A stretch of DNA of 64,000 nucleotides from Saprospiraceae bacterium (GCA_019638455.1 JAHBTU010000001.1:449501-513500); one strand, 5' to 3'; shown: positions 7,738 to 16,436, numbered from the stretch's first letter. Translations and numbers: made by a program. The notes: generated by a model from the sequence alone, not told the origin.

Positions 7738-9282
7738 TCACCACGCCCCCCACAAAACTCTCAAACTCCAAAAAATCACCACCACGCCCACCAGCACGAA
7801 CATCGTCCGCACGGGCAATTTCCCCGCCAGCCGTGCGCCCAGCGGCGCAGCCAGCACCCCGCCAATCAGCAGCCCGGCAATCACAGGCCAGTGCGACAGC
7901 CCGATGACCGAGAAAAACGTGACCGCGCTCGCTAGCGCCACAAAAAACTCTGTCAAACTTACCGTGCCGATGACGTACTGCGGTGTCTTTCCTTTTGAAA
8001 TCAGCGTGCTCGTCACCAACGGCCCCCAGCCACCTCCGCCAAAAGAATCGAGAAAACCGCCCGCCCCGGCCAGCCAGCCAAGATTCCTGACTTTCGTTCG
8101 GCTCTTTCTTTTCACAAATGCACGGCTCAATATCCTGATGCCCAGCAGCAAAATGTACGCTGCGATTACTGGCCGCACCAACTCGACATAGTGCCCGCCC
8201 AACCACACCAACAACAGCGCCCCCGCGATGGCTCCCAACACCCCCGGCCCCAGCAACCCCCGAAAAAGCCGCCGGTTCACGTTGCCGAAACGGTAGTGTG
8301 AGTAGCCCGAAGCCGCTGCGGTGAACACTTCCGCCGTGTGGATGCTCGAACTCACCGCCGCCACTGGCACCCCTGTTGTCAGCAGGCAAATTTGCGTCAC
8401 CACCCCATAGCCCATGCCCAACAGCCCATCCACCAACTGCGCCGCGAAGCCCACGCCCACAAACAGCCAAAACTGAGGGGAGATGCTCCCGATGATTTCA
8501 GGCCAAGTCTGGAAAGGGATGTAGAAAGAGATGACGTTGCAAATCAGCAGCAAACCAAAGGCTGCCATTGCCACCGTAGCGATGCGCCGCCATTTTCGGT
8601 CGCCGATGCGCTCCAGATTTTGGTGTGGGAAAACCGCCGCGAGTGCCTCTTCACCTGCTACAAGCGAAGCCGTGAGCGCGTTGAGCGTCCGCACTTTTTC
8701 CGAAAAATCGCCCTTGAGCCGGCTGCGGATGGCGGGCATATTTTGCAGGAGGTCGTTCAGTTCGTTGGGGAGTGCGTCGTTCAGGAGTTCTTTGAGGCGT
8801 TTGGCGATAGTCGGCGACTTGCCGTTGGTCGAGATGGCGATTTTCAAGTCGCCTTTTTGCACAATCGAGCTCAGGTAAAAATCGCACTCGTCGGGCGTGT
8901 CGGCCACATTCACGAGGATACCGCGTTCGTGAGCAATTTGGCGGATAAAACGGTTCAGCGCCTTGTCGTCCGTCGCCGCAATGACGAATTGTTTCCCTTC
9001 CAAATCGGATTGCTCGAAAGGTTTTTCCAATAAAACAACTTGGTGAAAATCAATGACAAACCTCCGAATTTCTTTTGAAATCTTTTTCCCCACCAAAGTC
9101 ACCCGCGTCGCTGGGCTGTTCCGCAAAATAGCCGTGATTTTTTCCAAACCCACCTTGCCGCCGCCGACAATGAGCACGTCGAAATTTTCCAATTTCAGGA
9201 AAATGGGAAAGAGGGTGTTGCCCGTCGGCGGGGATTCGGCGACTGGAGAAGCGAAGTGGTAAGTTTGTATTGGTTCGTCCAT
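7738..9282 (-). CDS. Fusion of precorrin-2 dehydrogenase (siroheme synthesis) with a TauE/SafE-type membrane domain
   Basis: Residues about 20-215 match the Met8p/CysG N-terminal module: a Rossmann motif (VLIVGGGKVGLEK), VADTPDECDFYL, and the hallmark AISTNGKSPTIAKRLKE. This module oxidises precorrin-2 and inserts iron to make siroheme. Residues about 230-514 form a polytopic domain with the TauE/SafE (TSUP) pattern, with segments such as FVGVGFAAQLVDGLLGMGYG and LGPGVLGAIAGALLLVWL plus the repeat-like GGGWGPLVTS. TSUP proteins export sulfite or other sulfur anions. It is the last gene of the cys operon, so making siroheme for sulfite reductase while moving sulfur anions is a sensible pairing. 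Whether both halves are active is inference. Confidence 0.85.
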   Translation of the reverse strand: MDEPIQTYHFASPVAESPPTGNTLFPIFLKLENFDVLIVGGGKVGLEKITAILRNSPATRVTLVGKKISKEIRRFVIDFHQVVLLEKPFEQSDLEGKQFVIAATDDKALNRFIRQIAHERGILVNVADTPDECDFYLSSIVQKGDLKIAISTNGKSPTIAKRLKELLNDALPNELNDLLQNMPAIRSRLKGDFSEKVRTLNALTASLVAGEEALAAVFPHQNLERIGDRKWRRIATVAMAAFGLLLICNVISFYIPFQTWPEIIGSISPQFWLFVGVGFAAQLVDGLLGMGYGVVTQICLLTTGVPVAAVSSSIHTAEVFTAAASGYSHYRFGNVNRRLFRGLLGPGVLGAIAGALLLVWLGGHYVELVRPVIAAYILLLGIRILSRAFVKRKSRTKVRNLGWLAGAGGFLDSFGGGGWGPLVTSTLISKGKTPQYVIGTVSLTEFFVALASAVTFFSVIGLSHWPVIAGLLIGGVLAAPLGARLAGKLPVRTMFVLVGVVVIFWSLRVLWGAW

Positions 9283-9297
9283 TTTCAGGAGTTGTTT

Positions 9298-9425
9298 TGA
9301 TTTAAGATTGCAGATTACATGATTTTTGATTTTAGATATTTGCCGAGTTCGACATCGAGTTTCTTACATAAATCATTCACCATCAACAATCTGAAATCAT
9401 GTAATCAATCGGCAATCTTAAATCA
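9298..9425. repeat. Intergenic inverted repeat between cysI and the siroheme/TauE gene
   Basis: Arms at 9298-9323 and 9396-9425 (TTTAAGATTGC and GCAATCTTAAA ends; ATTACATGAT and ATCATGTAAT inner parts) can fold an imperfect hairpin filling the junction. No ORF or promoter is evident. Confidence 0.65.
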
Positions 9426-9429
9426 AACC

Positions 9430-11160
9430 TCATGAATGAAAATTCGTCCCGTGTGTCGTCTCTTTCACGAAGCCCGCCCGAATCACAAAATCGCCGAACC
9501 GTTCACCCTCCGCTCGCTCGCGGGCGTAGGCAGCGATGACTGGCTCCAACTCACGCAAAATTGCGGCTTCGTTCAGCATTTCCTTGTAAAGTTTGTTCAA
9601 TCGCTCGCCGTTGTGCGCCCCGCCGAGATAAAGATTGTAATAGCCCGGCGACTTCCCAACCAAACCAATTTCGGCCAGATAAGGCCGCCCGCAACCATTG
9701 GGGCAGCCAGTCATGCGGATGTTAATCGCTTCTTTTTCAAGACTGTGTGTGCGAATGAGCAAATCAATTTTATCAATCAGAGACGGCAAATACCGCTCGG
9801 CTTCGGCAAAGGCTTGGGAGCAAGTGTTGAGCGCGACGCAAGCGATGGAGTTTTGCCGCAAAGCCGTTTGGCGGAAGGTGGCTTCCAACACGCCGTATTT
9901 TTCCAAAATGGCTTCGATGGCGGGGCGTTTTTCGGGAGAAATATTTCCGACAATCAGGTTTTGATTGCCTGTCAGCCTAAAATCGCCGTCGTGGATTTTG
10001 GCGACTTCGCGGAGGGCTGTTTTTAGGAGAAAATCACCAGCGTCGGCCACGCGCCCGCCTTCGACAAAAAGGGTCAGGTGAAAACGCCCGTCGTGGCCTT
10101 TCGTCCAGCCGTAGCGGTCGCCGGAGTGGGCAAATTGGTAAGGCAGCGCGGGCGCGAACTGAACGCCCGAACGCTGCTCCACCTCGTGTTTGAATTTTGC
10201 CAGTCCCATGCGTTCCACCGTGTATTTCAGGCGGCTGAACTTGCGGTTTTCGCGGTTGCCAAAATCGCGCTGCGTCGTGATGATGGCTTCGCAAACGCGC
10301 ACAACATCTTGTTTGTCAATGTGTCCGAGCATGTCGGCCAAACGGGGAAAAGTCTCCGGCATCCCGAAGGTCATGCCCAGTCCGCCGCCAGCCGCCACGT
10401 TGAAGCCCGCCAGTTCGCCGTCTTTTTCGATGGCGATGAGGCCGATGTCGTTGGCAAAAATGTCGGTGTCGTTTTGCGGCGGCACGGCCAGCGCGATTTT
10501 GAATTTGCGGGGTAAATAAGTTTTCCCGTAAACCGGTTCTTCATCTTGCCCGCCCCTTTTTTGGGTTTGAAATGGCTGCGTCTCATCCACCGGCTGGCCC
10601 TCGAGAAAAATCTCGTAGTAGGCTGTCGTGCGAGGCGTGAAGGCAGCGCTGATTTCCTCCGCGACTTTCTGCACGGCAGCGTGGACGCGGCTTTCATCGG
10701 GGTTGGGGCTGCACATGACGTTGCGGTTCACGTCGCCGCAACCCGCGATGCTGTCGAGCAACACTTCGTTGAAACCCTGAATCGTGGCCCTCAAATGGCG
10801 TTTTCGCACGCCGTGCAGTTGGAACGCCTGGCGGGTCGTGAGTTTCAAAGTGCCGTTGGCGAAGCGAGCGGCGAGCTCGTCCATGCGCAGCCACTGGGCG
10901 GGCGTGGCGACCCCGCCCGGCACCCGCACCCGAATCATGAAAGAGTAGAGCGGCTCCAATTTTTGCGCCTTGCGCTCGCTGTCGAGGTCGCGGTCGGTCT
11001 GCTGATAAGAGCCGTGAAACTTGATGAGGTTCGTGTCATCGGGAAAAAGCGCGCCCGTGATGGGATTGTCGAAGCTCTGTTTGAGCGTCCCGCGCAGGTA
11101 GTCGCTTTTGGTTTTGATGTGTTCGACCTCGGAGTGCGAGGGTTTTGTTTCTAGTTGCAT
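9430..11160 (-). CDS. cysI: Sulfite reductase hemoprotein (CysI-type)
   Basis: Assimilatory sulfite reductase beta subunit, reducing sulfite to sulfide with six electrons, 576 residues from the ATG at 11160. The siroheme/4Fe-4S ligands are all present: Cys441 and Cys447 (C-x5-C in CVALNTC), and Cys486 and Cys490 (C-x3-C in TGCPNGC). The nitrite/sulfite-reductase half-domains are visible (MRLTTRQAFQLHGV-like TLKLTTRQAFQLHG, and GCGDVNRNV). Electrons would come from the CysJ flavoprotein encoded 73 bp upstream. EQRSGVQ in this protein resembles the repeat-encoded peptide in CysJ, but it sits at a normally conserved site (VERRAGI in E. coli), so it is coincidental. Confidence 0.95.
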   Translation of the reverse strand: MQLETKPSHSEVEHIKTKSDYLRGTLKQSFDNPITGALFPDDTNLIKFHGSYQQTDRDLDSERKAQKLEPLYSFMIRVRVPGGVATPAQWLRMDELAARFANGTLKLTTRQAFQLHGVRKRHLRATIQGFNEVLLDSIAGCGDVNRNVMCSPNPDESRVHAAVQKVAEEISAAFTPRTTAYYEIFLEGQPVDETQPFQTQKRGGQDEEPVYGKTYLPRKFKIALAVPPQNDTDIFANDIGLIAIEKDGELAGFNVAAGGGLGMTFGMPETFPRLADMLGHIDKQDVVRVCEAIITTQRDFGNRENRKFSRLKYTVERMGLAKFKHEVEQRSGVQFAPALPYQFAHSGDRYGWTKGHDGRFHLTLFVEGGRVADAGDFLLKTALREVAKIHDGDFRLTGNQNLIVGNISPEKRPAIEAILEKYGVLEATFRQTALRQNSIACVALNTCSQAFAEAERYLPSLIDKIDLLIRTHSLEKEAINIRMTGCPNGCGRPYLAEIGLVGKSPGYYNLYLGGAHNGERLNKLYKEMLNEAAILRELEPVIAAYARERAEGERFGDFVIRAGFVKETTHGTNFHS

Positions 11161-11169
11161 AATAAAAAA

Positions 11170-11224
11170 TGTACCCCGGAATGGCATTCCGGGCTGAGTT
11201 TAGTGGCGGAATGTCATTCTGCCA
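11170..11224. repeat. Double palindrome, GGAATGGCATTCC type, at the cysJ/cysI junction
   Basis: Two small palindromes (GGAATGGCATTCC and GCGGAATGTCATTCTGC), themselves inverted relative to one another, occupy the whole junction. The element belongs to the same architectural class as the GGAACGCTGTTCC elements at the cysD junctions. Confidence 0.75.
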
Positions 11225-11233
11225 CACAGTTTT

Positions 11234-13078
11234 TCAATACACATCCTCCAAGTACCGCCGCTGCTTTTTCAGTCCTCGCAAATACTCGTCGGCAAACGCC
11301 TCGTCGCACCCGCTTTCTTTCTCGATGATTTGTAAAACAGCGTTTTGCACATCGGACGCCATGCGCTCCTTGTCGCCGCAGACGTAGAAGAACGCGCCAT
11401 TTTCGAGCCGCTCAAAAATCAGCCGGGAGCGTTCGAGCAGGCGGTGCTGGACGTAAATCTTCTGCTCCTGGTCGCGGCTGAAAGCCACGTCGAGGCGGTC
11501 GAGCGTACCGCGTTTGAGGTGATTGAGCCACTCAGTTTGGTAGAGAAAATCCGTCTCGAAATGCGGGTTTCCGAAGAAAAGCCAGTTTTTGCCCGAACTG
11601 CCGCGTTCTGAGCGTTCTTCCACAAAAGCCCGGAATGGCGCCACGCCCGTGCCTGGCCCGACCATGATGATGTCCGCCGAATCGTCGGCGGGCAGTTTGA
11701 AATATTCGTTGTGTTCGATAAAAACCGGCACCGATTCGCCCGCTAAAACCCTGTCAGCCAGAAAAGTAGAGGCCACGCCCTGATGCGGGCGACGGTCGAA
11801 ATCGTAGCGCACCGCTGCCACTGTCAGGTGCGCCTCGTCGGGATGCGCGGCCAGACTGGAAGCGATGGAATAAAGGCGCGGCGGCATTTTTCGGAGAAAA
11901 CCGAGCAGGATTTCTTCCGTCAAGTTCGCCGGAAATTCACGCAGCAAATCGGCCACATTGCGACCCCAAAAGAATCGTTTGAGCGCGGCAGGGTCGTTGG
12001 GCAAGGTTTTGAGCGAAATATTTTTCGTTGCGTCAGCAAATTTGTCGAGCAGGTCGCGGGTCAAAACGGAGAGTTCGACCTCACGGAGAATTTCCCGGAG
12101 CGGCGCTTCTTTTTCGCTGAAAATCAAATTTTTGTCGCCGTCCAACTTCGCAGCAGCAAGCACTTCCTCCACGAGCGAGTCGGAATTTTTTGGAAAAATG
12201 CCGATCGAATCGCCGGGTTCGTAAGTCAGGCCGGAGCCTTCGAGCGAAAGTTCCAGATGCCAGGTTTCTTTCTGCGAACCGCGTCCGTTGAGTTGAATTT
12301 TTTCCAGAATCGGCGCGGCGAAGGGGCGTTTGCGGTCGTACTGCGCCTGTACGCCAGAACGCTGTTCCGGCAACACATGGGCGGCCGCACTTCCATTGGC
12401 CGACGAACTCAGAGCGGAACGGCGTTCCACCATACTGCTCAAAACCGCCTCCATCCACCGTTCCACCATTTCTTCAAAATCCACATCACAGTCGGCTCGT
12501 TCAGCGAGTCGAGTAGCGCCAAGTGCCTGAAAACGAGCGTCGAACTCTTTTCCTGTCTGGCAAAACTGGAGGTAACTTTTGTCGCCCAAGCCGCACACGG
12601 CAAATCGCAACCCGTCCAATTTTGGCGCACGCGGACCGAGCAACCAGCGATGAAATTCCTCAGCAGACACAGGCGGGTCGCCTTCGCCCTGCGTGCTCAC
12701 CACGAGCAGGACGATTTTTTCTTCTTTCAAATTTTTGGTCGGGTAGTCGTTCAAATCGGCGACGGTGACTTCCCAGCCCTGCTCACGAACACGAGCGGCG
12801 ACTTTGTTTGCCACTTTTTTACTGTTGCCAGTTTGCGACCCGAAGAGGACGGTGACTTTTTCGGTCGTTTTGCCCGGATGTTGCATCGGCGCCAAATCGC
12901 TGACAGCAGCAGGATTTCCGGCCAAAGTCCTGACTTCGGCGGGTTGGTGGCGAGCGATGGCGATGCCATAAAGGAAGCCGCTCAGCCAGAGTTGTTGTTC
13001 GGGCGAGTGGTCGGCGCTGAGTTTGCGGAGCAGGTCGTCCTGAAAGCCGACGGGCGGTTGCGGGAGTGTCGCGGTCAT
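11234..13078 (-). CDS. cysJ: Sulfite reductase flavoprotein (CysJ-type) with repeat-encoded linker
   Basis: NADPH-dependent diflavin reductase of 614 residues that passes electrons to CysI. The flavodoxin domain (about 74-212) shows the FMN loop LFGSQTGNSKK and STQGEGDPP. The FAD domain carries RLYSIASS and GVASTFLAD, and the NADPH site MVGPGTGVAPFRAF. The C-terminal aromatic stacking end (EDVY) is typical. Residues about 217-244, exactly in the linker between flavodoxin and FAD domains, are encoded by a palindromic repeat (VERRSA...LPEQRSGVQ) shared with neighbouring intergenic elements. It is an in-frame insertion tolerated in a flexible hinge. The start was chosen at ATG 13078, since the longer frame reads through a palindrome. 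Confidence 0.95.
   Translation of the reverse strand: MTATLPQPPVGFQDDLLRKLSADHSPEQQLWLSGFLYGIAIARHQPAEVRTLAGNPAAVSDLAPMQHPGKTTEKVTVLFGSQTGNSKKVANKVAARVREQGWEVTVADLNDYPTKNLKEEKIVLLVVSTQGEGDPPVSAEEFHRWLLGPRAPKLDGLRFAVCGLGDKSYLQFCQTGKEFDARFQALGATRLAERADCDVDFEEMVERWMEAVLSSMVERRSALSSSANGSAAAHVLPEQRSGVQAQYDRKRPFAAPILEKIQLNGRGSQKETWHLELSLEGSGLTYEPGDSIGIFPKNSDSLVEEVLAAAKLDGDKNLIFSEKEAPLREILREVELSVLTRDLLDKFADATKNISLKTLPNDPAALKRFFWGRNVADLLREFPANLTEEILLGFLRKMPPRLYSIASSLAAHPDEAHLTVAAVRYDFDRRPHQGVASTFLADRVLAGESVPVFIEHNEYFKLPADDSADIIMVGPGTGVAPFRAFVEERSERGSSGKNWLFFGNPHFETDFLYQTEWLNHLKRGTLDRLDVAFSRDQEQKIYVQHRLLERSRLIFERLENGAFFYVCGDKERMASDVQNAVLQIIEKESGCDEAFADEYLRGLKKQRRYLEDVY
12349..12430. repeat. GGAACGCTGTTCC palindromic element inserted in frame in cysJ
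   Basis: The left arm 12349-12371 (GTACGCCAGAACGCTGTTCC...) matches the 15383-15405 intergenic arm at 22 of 23 positions. The right arm (GCGGAACGGCGTTCCAC, 12414-12430) is a degenerate inverted partner. The length keeps the reading frame open. Confidence 0.8.
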
Positions 13079-13105
13079 GGATTTTGAATTAAAAATATGA
13101 ATGCG

Positions 13106-13138
13106 ACGTTTACGAAACTTTGAAAGTTTCGCAAACGT
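13106..13138. repeat. Hairpin repeat between SUMT gene and cysJ
   Basis: Arms 13106-13120 and 13124-13138 (ACGTTT.CGAAACTT with AAGTTTCG.AAACGT) form a 15-bp stem with a 3-nt loop. The sequence resembles the ACGTTTACTAAACCT hairpin at 17551. There is no T-tract, so it is not an obvious terminator. Confidence 0.75.
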
Positions 13139-13144
13139 GGTCAA

Positions 13145-13996
13145 TTAGCGTGTCTTGAATTCCAGACTTTCCAAGTTTTCAAAACTTGGAAAGTCTATGT
13201 TGTCACCTTGAATTCGGTGTCGCACCACCTCCCCAATCACAATCACCGCCGGGCTTCCAATTCCTGATTCCTGCACTTTTTCGGAGATGTCGGCGACCGT
13301 TCCAAACATTTCTCGCTGGGTTGGCAACGTGGCGTTTTGAATGATGGCGACGGGCAAATCGGTTTTCCCGGCAGCCATGAAGGCCAGCGCGATGTCGGTG
13401 ATTTTTGCCACACCCATGAGGATGACGATGGTCGCATCGGTAGCGGCAGCGCTGAAAATTTCCGGGTTCAAATCGCCTGTGTCGGTCGTGGCGGTCAAAA
13501 CCCAAAAGCCCCGGCTCGCGCCGCGTGCTGTGACGGCGATGCCCGCCGCTCCTGCGCCCGCAATCGAACTCGACACACCTGGGATGTATTCGGCTGGAAT
13601 GCCCTGGCTTTGAGCGTATTGCATTTCTTCCAACCCGCGCCCGAACACGAAGGGGTCGCCGCCCTTGAGTCGGACAACGTGGCCGCAGCAATGGGCGTAA
13701 GCGACAATGCGCTCGTTGATTTCTTCCTGCGTGAAGGCTTTTTCGCCGCGTCGTTTGCCGACATAAACCTTCGCCGCGCCGGGCGGGGCGTAGTTCAACA
13801 ATTCTTCATTGACCAAGGCATCGTACAGCACAGCATCGGCGCTTTGCAAAGCCCTGACGGCTTTTAAGGTGATGTGTTCGGGGTCGCCGATGCCTGCGCC
13901 GACGACGCTGAGGCGGGGCTGGGTATTTTTCTGAACGGGCCGGCTGATGATGGTGCCGCGTTCATTGATGAGTTGAAAACCAATGAGATGGGACAT
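13145..13996 (-). CDS. cobA: Uroporphyrinogen-III C-methyltransferase (SUMT)
   Basis: S-adenosylmethionine-dependent SUMT, which makes precorrin-2 for siroheme, 283 residues. The signature motifs are VVGAGIGDPEHITLKAVRAL (glycine-rich SAM loop), YVGKRRGEKAFTQEEIN, RLKGGDPFVFGRG, and EYIPGVSSSIAG. The N-terminus has about 25 extra residues before the first strand. The C-terminal residues (FPSFENLES...) are encoded by a perfect 31-bp hairpin repeat (13165-13195), so the gene's tail has been replaced or extended by a repeat. It works with the downstream CysG-like dehydrogenase in the same operon. Confidence 0.95.
   Translation of the reverse strand: MSHLIGFQLINERGTIISRPVQKNTQPRLSVVGAGIGDPEHITLKAVRALQSADAVLYDALVNEELLNYAPPGAAKVYVGKRRGEKAFTQEEINERIVAYAHCCGHVVRLKGGDPFVFGRGLEEMQYAQSQGIPAEYIPGVSSSIAGAGAAGIAVTARGASRGFWVLTATTDTGDLNPEIFSAAATDATIVILMGVAKITDIALAFMAAGKTDLPVAIIQNATLPTQREMFGTVADISEKVQESGIGSPAVIVIGEVVRHRIQGDNIDFPSFENLESLEFKTR
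13165..13195. repeat. Palindrome forming the 3' end of the SUMT coding region
   Basis: GACTTTCCAAGTTTT and its complement, one base apart, make a 15-bp perfect stem. It encodes the last-but-seven residues of SUMT. Confidence 0.8.
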
Positions 13997-14044
13997 GATG
14001 TTTTTATTTTTTTGACAGGATTATCATGATTTACAAGATTGTCT

Positions 14045-14124
14045 TTTTTGTCATTCTGGCGGAATGCGCCTACTCTACATGGCTCACACTGAGAGCGGAC
14101 AGATTCTTACAAGAATGACAAAAA
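14045..14124. repeat. Inverted repeat at the cysN/SUMT junction
   Basis: TTTTTGTCATTCT (14045-14057) pairs with AGAATGACAAAAA (14112-14124). A GACAGGATT-type repeat fragment lies just before it (about 14014-14038). Confidence 0.65.
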
Positions 14125-14128
14125 GCGG

Positions 14129-15370
14129 CTAATGCAGCATCCCTGCCGCGACGGTGTCGAAAGTGTTTTCGTTTATCAAAATCAGGCCACCGGTGGCGCG
14201 GTTTTTCTTGTAAGCGTCGAACACGAGCGGCTGAGCGGTACGGAGCCGGACTTGGGCGATGTCGTTGAGCGCCAGACCTTCGGCGGGTTGCTGCACAAAT
14301 GTGTGTACGTCGGTGCGGTGGCGAATTTCCTTGACGATGGCCTTGACGGTAGCGGCATTGTGGCGCAGCAAGTAGCGGTCGCCGACTTGTAGCGGGCGCT
14401 CGCTCATCCAGCAGATTTCGAGGTCAAGGTCTTGGCTGACAGCGGGTTGCGCGTCTTCGAGGCGCACAATCGAGTCGCCGCGCGAGATGTCAATGTCATC
14501 TTCCAAATGCAGGACGACAGGCTGCGGCGCATAGGCTTCTTCGACTTCCTGTTGGTGGACTTCGATGGCTTTCAGGGTTGTTTCGATGCCCCCCGGAAGT
14601 ACCCGAACGCGGTCGCCTTTTTTGAAAAAACCGCTGCGAATTGTCCCCGCATAGCCCCGGTAGTCGTGCAAGTCATCCGTTCGCGGACGGATGACGTATT
14701 GCACCTGAAAACGCGCTTCGTCTTCTGGCAAATCGTGGCTCAGTTCGACGGTTTCGAGGTGTGCGAGCAACGTCGGTCCCTCGTACCAAGTCATATTTTG
14801 CGAACGTTCCACCACATTGTCGCCGACGTAGGCGCTGATTGGGACAAACAAAACTTCTTGCAAATCAAGTTTTTGTGCCAATTTTTGATAGTCGGCGGCG
14901 ATGCGGTAAAAAGTCTGTTCGTCGTAGCCGACCAAGTCCATTTTGTTCACCGCGACCACCAGATGCGGAATGCCCATGAGCGACGCGATGAGGCTGTGGC
15001 GGTGCGTTTGCTCCACCACGCCGTGCCGGGCATCAATCAGGATGATGGCGAGGTCGGCGTTGCTTGCTCCGGTCACCATATTGCGGGTATATTGAACGTG
15101 GCCTGGCGCGTCGGCGATGATAAATTTGCGGCGTGGCGTGTTGAAATACTTATAGGCCACATCAATTGTGATGCCCTGCTCGCGTTCGGCGCGGAGGCCG
15201 TCGGTGAGCAACGAGAGGTCGAGTTCGCCATCGGGTTTGTTACGGCTTTGGCGTTCGAGCGTGTGCAGGATGTCGTGCGAAACGGCTTTCGAGTCGTAGA
15301 GCAAACGACCGATTAAAGTGCTTTTGCCGTCGTCCACGGAGCCTGCGGTTATGAATTTTAGAATGTTCAT
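14129..15370 (-). CDS. cysN: Sulfate adenylyltransferase large subunit (GTPase)
   Basis: CysN, the GTPase subunit of ATP sulfurylase that drives formation of APS from sulfate and ATP, 413 residues. The G1 motif GSVDDGKST is at residues 10-18, with DAPGH (G3) and NKMD (G4). Translation-factor-like beta-barrel domains follow. No CysC (APS kinase) domain is fused at the C-terminus, and no APS kinase gene occurs in the window, which matters for the reductase downstream. ATG 15370 is preferred over the TTG two codons upstream. Confidence 0.96.
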   Translation of the reverse strand: MNILKFITAGSVDDGKSTLIGRLLYDSKAVSHDILHTLERQSRNKPDGELDLSLLTDGLRAEREQGITIDVAYKYFNTPRRKFIIADAPGHVQYTRNMVTGASNADLAIILIDARHGVVEQTHRHSLIASLMGIPHLVVAVNKMDLVGYDEQTFYRIAADYQKLAQKLDLQEVLFVPISAYVGDNVVERSQNMTWYEGPTLLAHLETVELSHDLPEDEARFQVQYVIRPRTDDLHDYRGYAGTIRSGFFKKGDRVRVLPGGIETTLKAIEVHQQEVEEAYAPQPVVLHLEDDIDISRGDSIVRLEDAQPAVSQDLDLEICWMSERPLQVGDRYLLRHNAATVKAIVKEIRHRTDVHTFVQQPAEGLALNDIAQVRLRTAQPLVFDAYKKNRATGGLILINENTFDTVAAGMLH

Positions 15371-15382
15371 TGTCAAAATATT

Positions 15383-15449
15383 GTACGCCGGAACGCTGTT
15401 CCGGCTTTGATTTCTTCATTGGATTTGCCGGAACAGCGTTCCGGCGTAC
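15383..15449. repeat. GGAACGCTGTTCC double-palindrome element at the cysD/cysN junction
   Basis: Two exact 23-bp inverted copies (15383-15405 and 15427-15449). Each is itself nearly palindromic around CCGGAACGCTGTTCCGG and they are separated by 21 bp. It fills the intergenic gap almost completely. Confidence 0.9.
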
Positions 15450-15451
15450 AG

Positions 15452-16360
15452 TTAGAAATACCCGTTCTTTTTCCGGTCTTCCATCGCCGCTTCGGAAAGG
15501 CGGTCGTCGAGGCGGGTAGCGCCGCGTTCGGAAATTTTTGTTGTCAAAATGTCTTGGATTATGTCATCTACCGTCGTGGCCAGGCTCTCAACAGCGGCGG
15601 TACAAGTGGCATCGCCGACGGTGCGGAAGCGCACATCGCGGACGGTGATTTCATCTTCCGGGTCGAGGCGGATGTGCTCGGTAATGGCGAGCAATTGGCC
15701 GCCGGGTGTGACCACACAGTCGCGGGAATGGGAGAAATAGATATTGGGCAATTCGATTTGCTCGCGGCGGATGTAGTTCCAAACATCGAGTTCCGTCCAG
15801 TTGGAAATGGGGAACACGCGCACGTTTTCACCTTTGCGAATCGCGCCGTTGTAGATATCCCAGAGTTCGGGGCGCTGGCGCTTCGGGTCCCAAGCGCCGA
15901 ACTCGTCACGGATGCTGAAAATGCGCTCTTTGGCGCGGGCTTTTTCCTCATCGCGTCGTGCGCCACCGATGCAGGCATCAAATTCAAACTCCTCAATTGT
16001 CTCCAATAAAGTATTGGCTTGCAGTGCGTTGCGGGTGGGGTATTTGCCTGTGCCGTCTTGCAAACCTTGTCGCTGAATCGTGTCCTCTACTTTTCGGATA
16101 ATGAGTTTTTCTCCCAGCTGATTGGCCAAACGGTCGCGGAATTCGAGGACTTCGGGAAAGTTGTGGCCAGTGTCAATGTGTACCAACGGGAACGGAAACT
16201 TGCCGGGGCGAAAGGCTTTTTCAGCCAAGCGCACGAGCGTGATGGAATCCTTTCCCCCTGAAAAAAGTAAAGCAGGGCGTTCAAATTGACCGGCGACTTC
16301 TCTTAAAACGTGAATGGCCTGAGCCTCTAAATTATCCAAGTAATCAAAGCGTTTTGACAT
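15452..16360 (-). CDS. cysD: Sulfate adenylyltransferase small subunit
   Basis: CysD, the catalytic PP-loop subunit of ATP sulfurylase, 302 residues, normal length. The P-type loop SGGKDS is at 34-39, followed by HIDTGHNFPE and CIGGARRDEEKARAKERIFS. The C-terminal region RKKNGYF matches the family ending. It forms a complex with CysN, encoded directly downstream. Confidence 0.97.
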   Translation of the reverse strand: MSKRFDYLDNLEAQAIHVLREVAGQFERPALLFSGGKDSITLVRLAEKAFRPGKFPFPLVHIDTGHNFPEVLEFRDRLANQLGEKLIIRKVEDTIQRQGLQDGTGKYPTRNALQANTLLETIEEFEFDACIGGARRDEEKARAKERIFSIRDEFGAWDPKRQRPELWDIYNGAIRKGENVRVFPISNWTELDVWNYIRREQIELPNIYFSHSRDCVVTPGGQLLAITEHIRLDPEDEITVRDVRFRTVGDATCTAAVESLATTVDDIIQDILTTKISERGATRLDDRLSEAAMEDRKKNGYF

Positions 16361-16382
16361 AAAGTTGTTGATTCTGTTGATT

Positions 16383-16436
16383 GTAGGCCGGAACGCTGTT
16401 CCGGCGGGTTCATGCCGGAACAGCGTTCCGGCCTAC
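16383..16436. repeat. GGAACGCTGTTCC double palindrome at the cysH/cysD junction
   Basis: Inverted 23-bp copies at 16383-16405 and 16414-16436 (GTAGGCCGGAACGCTG...). The right arm overlaps the 3' end of cysH and encodes its last residues. Confidence 0.9.

Noticed and set aside
10150..10185. EQRSGVQ peptide in CysI looking like the repeat-encoded peptide in CysJ
   Set aside because: The segment aligns with the conserved VERRAGI region of E. coli CysI, so it is ancestral coding sequence and the resemblance is chance.
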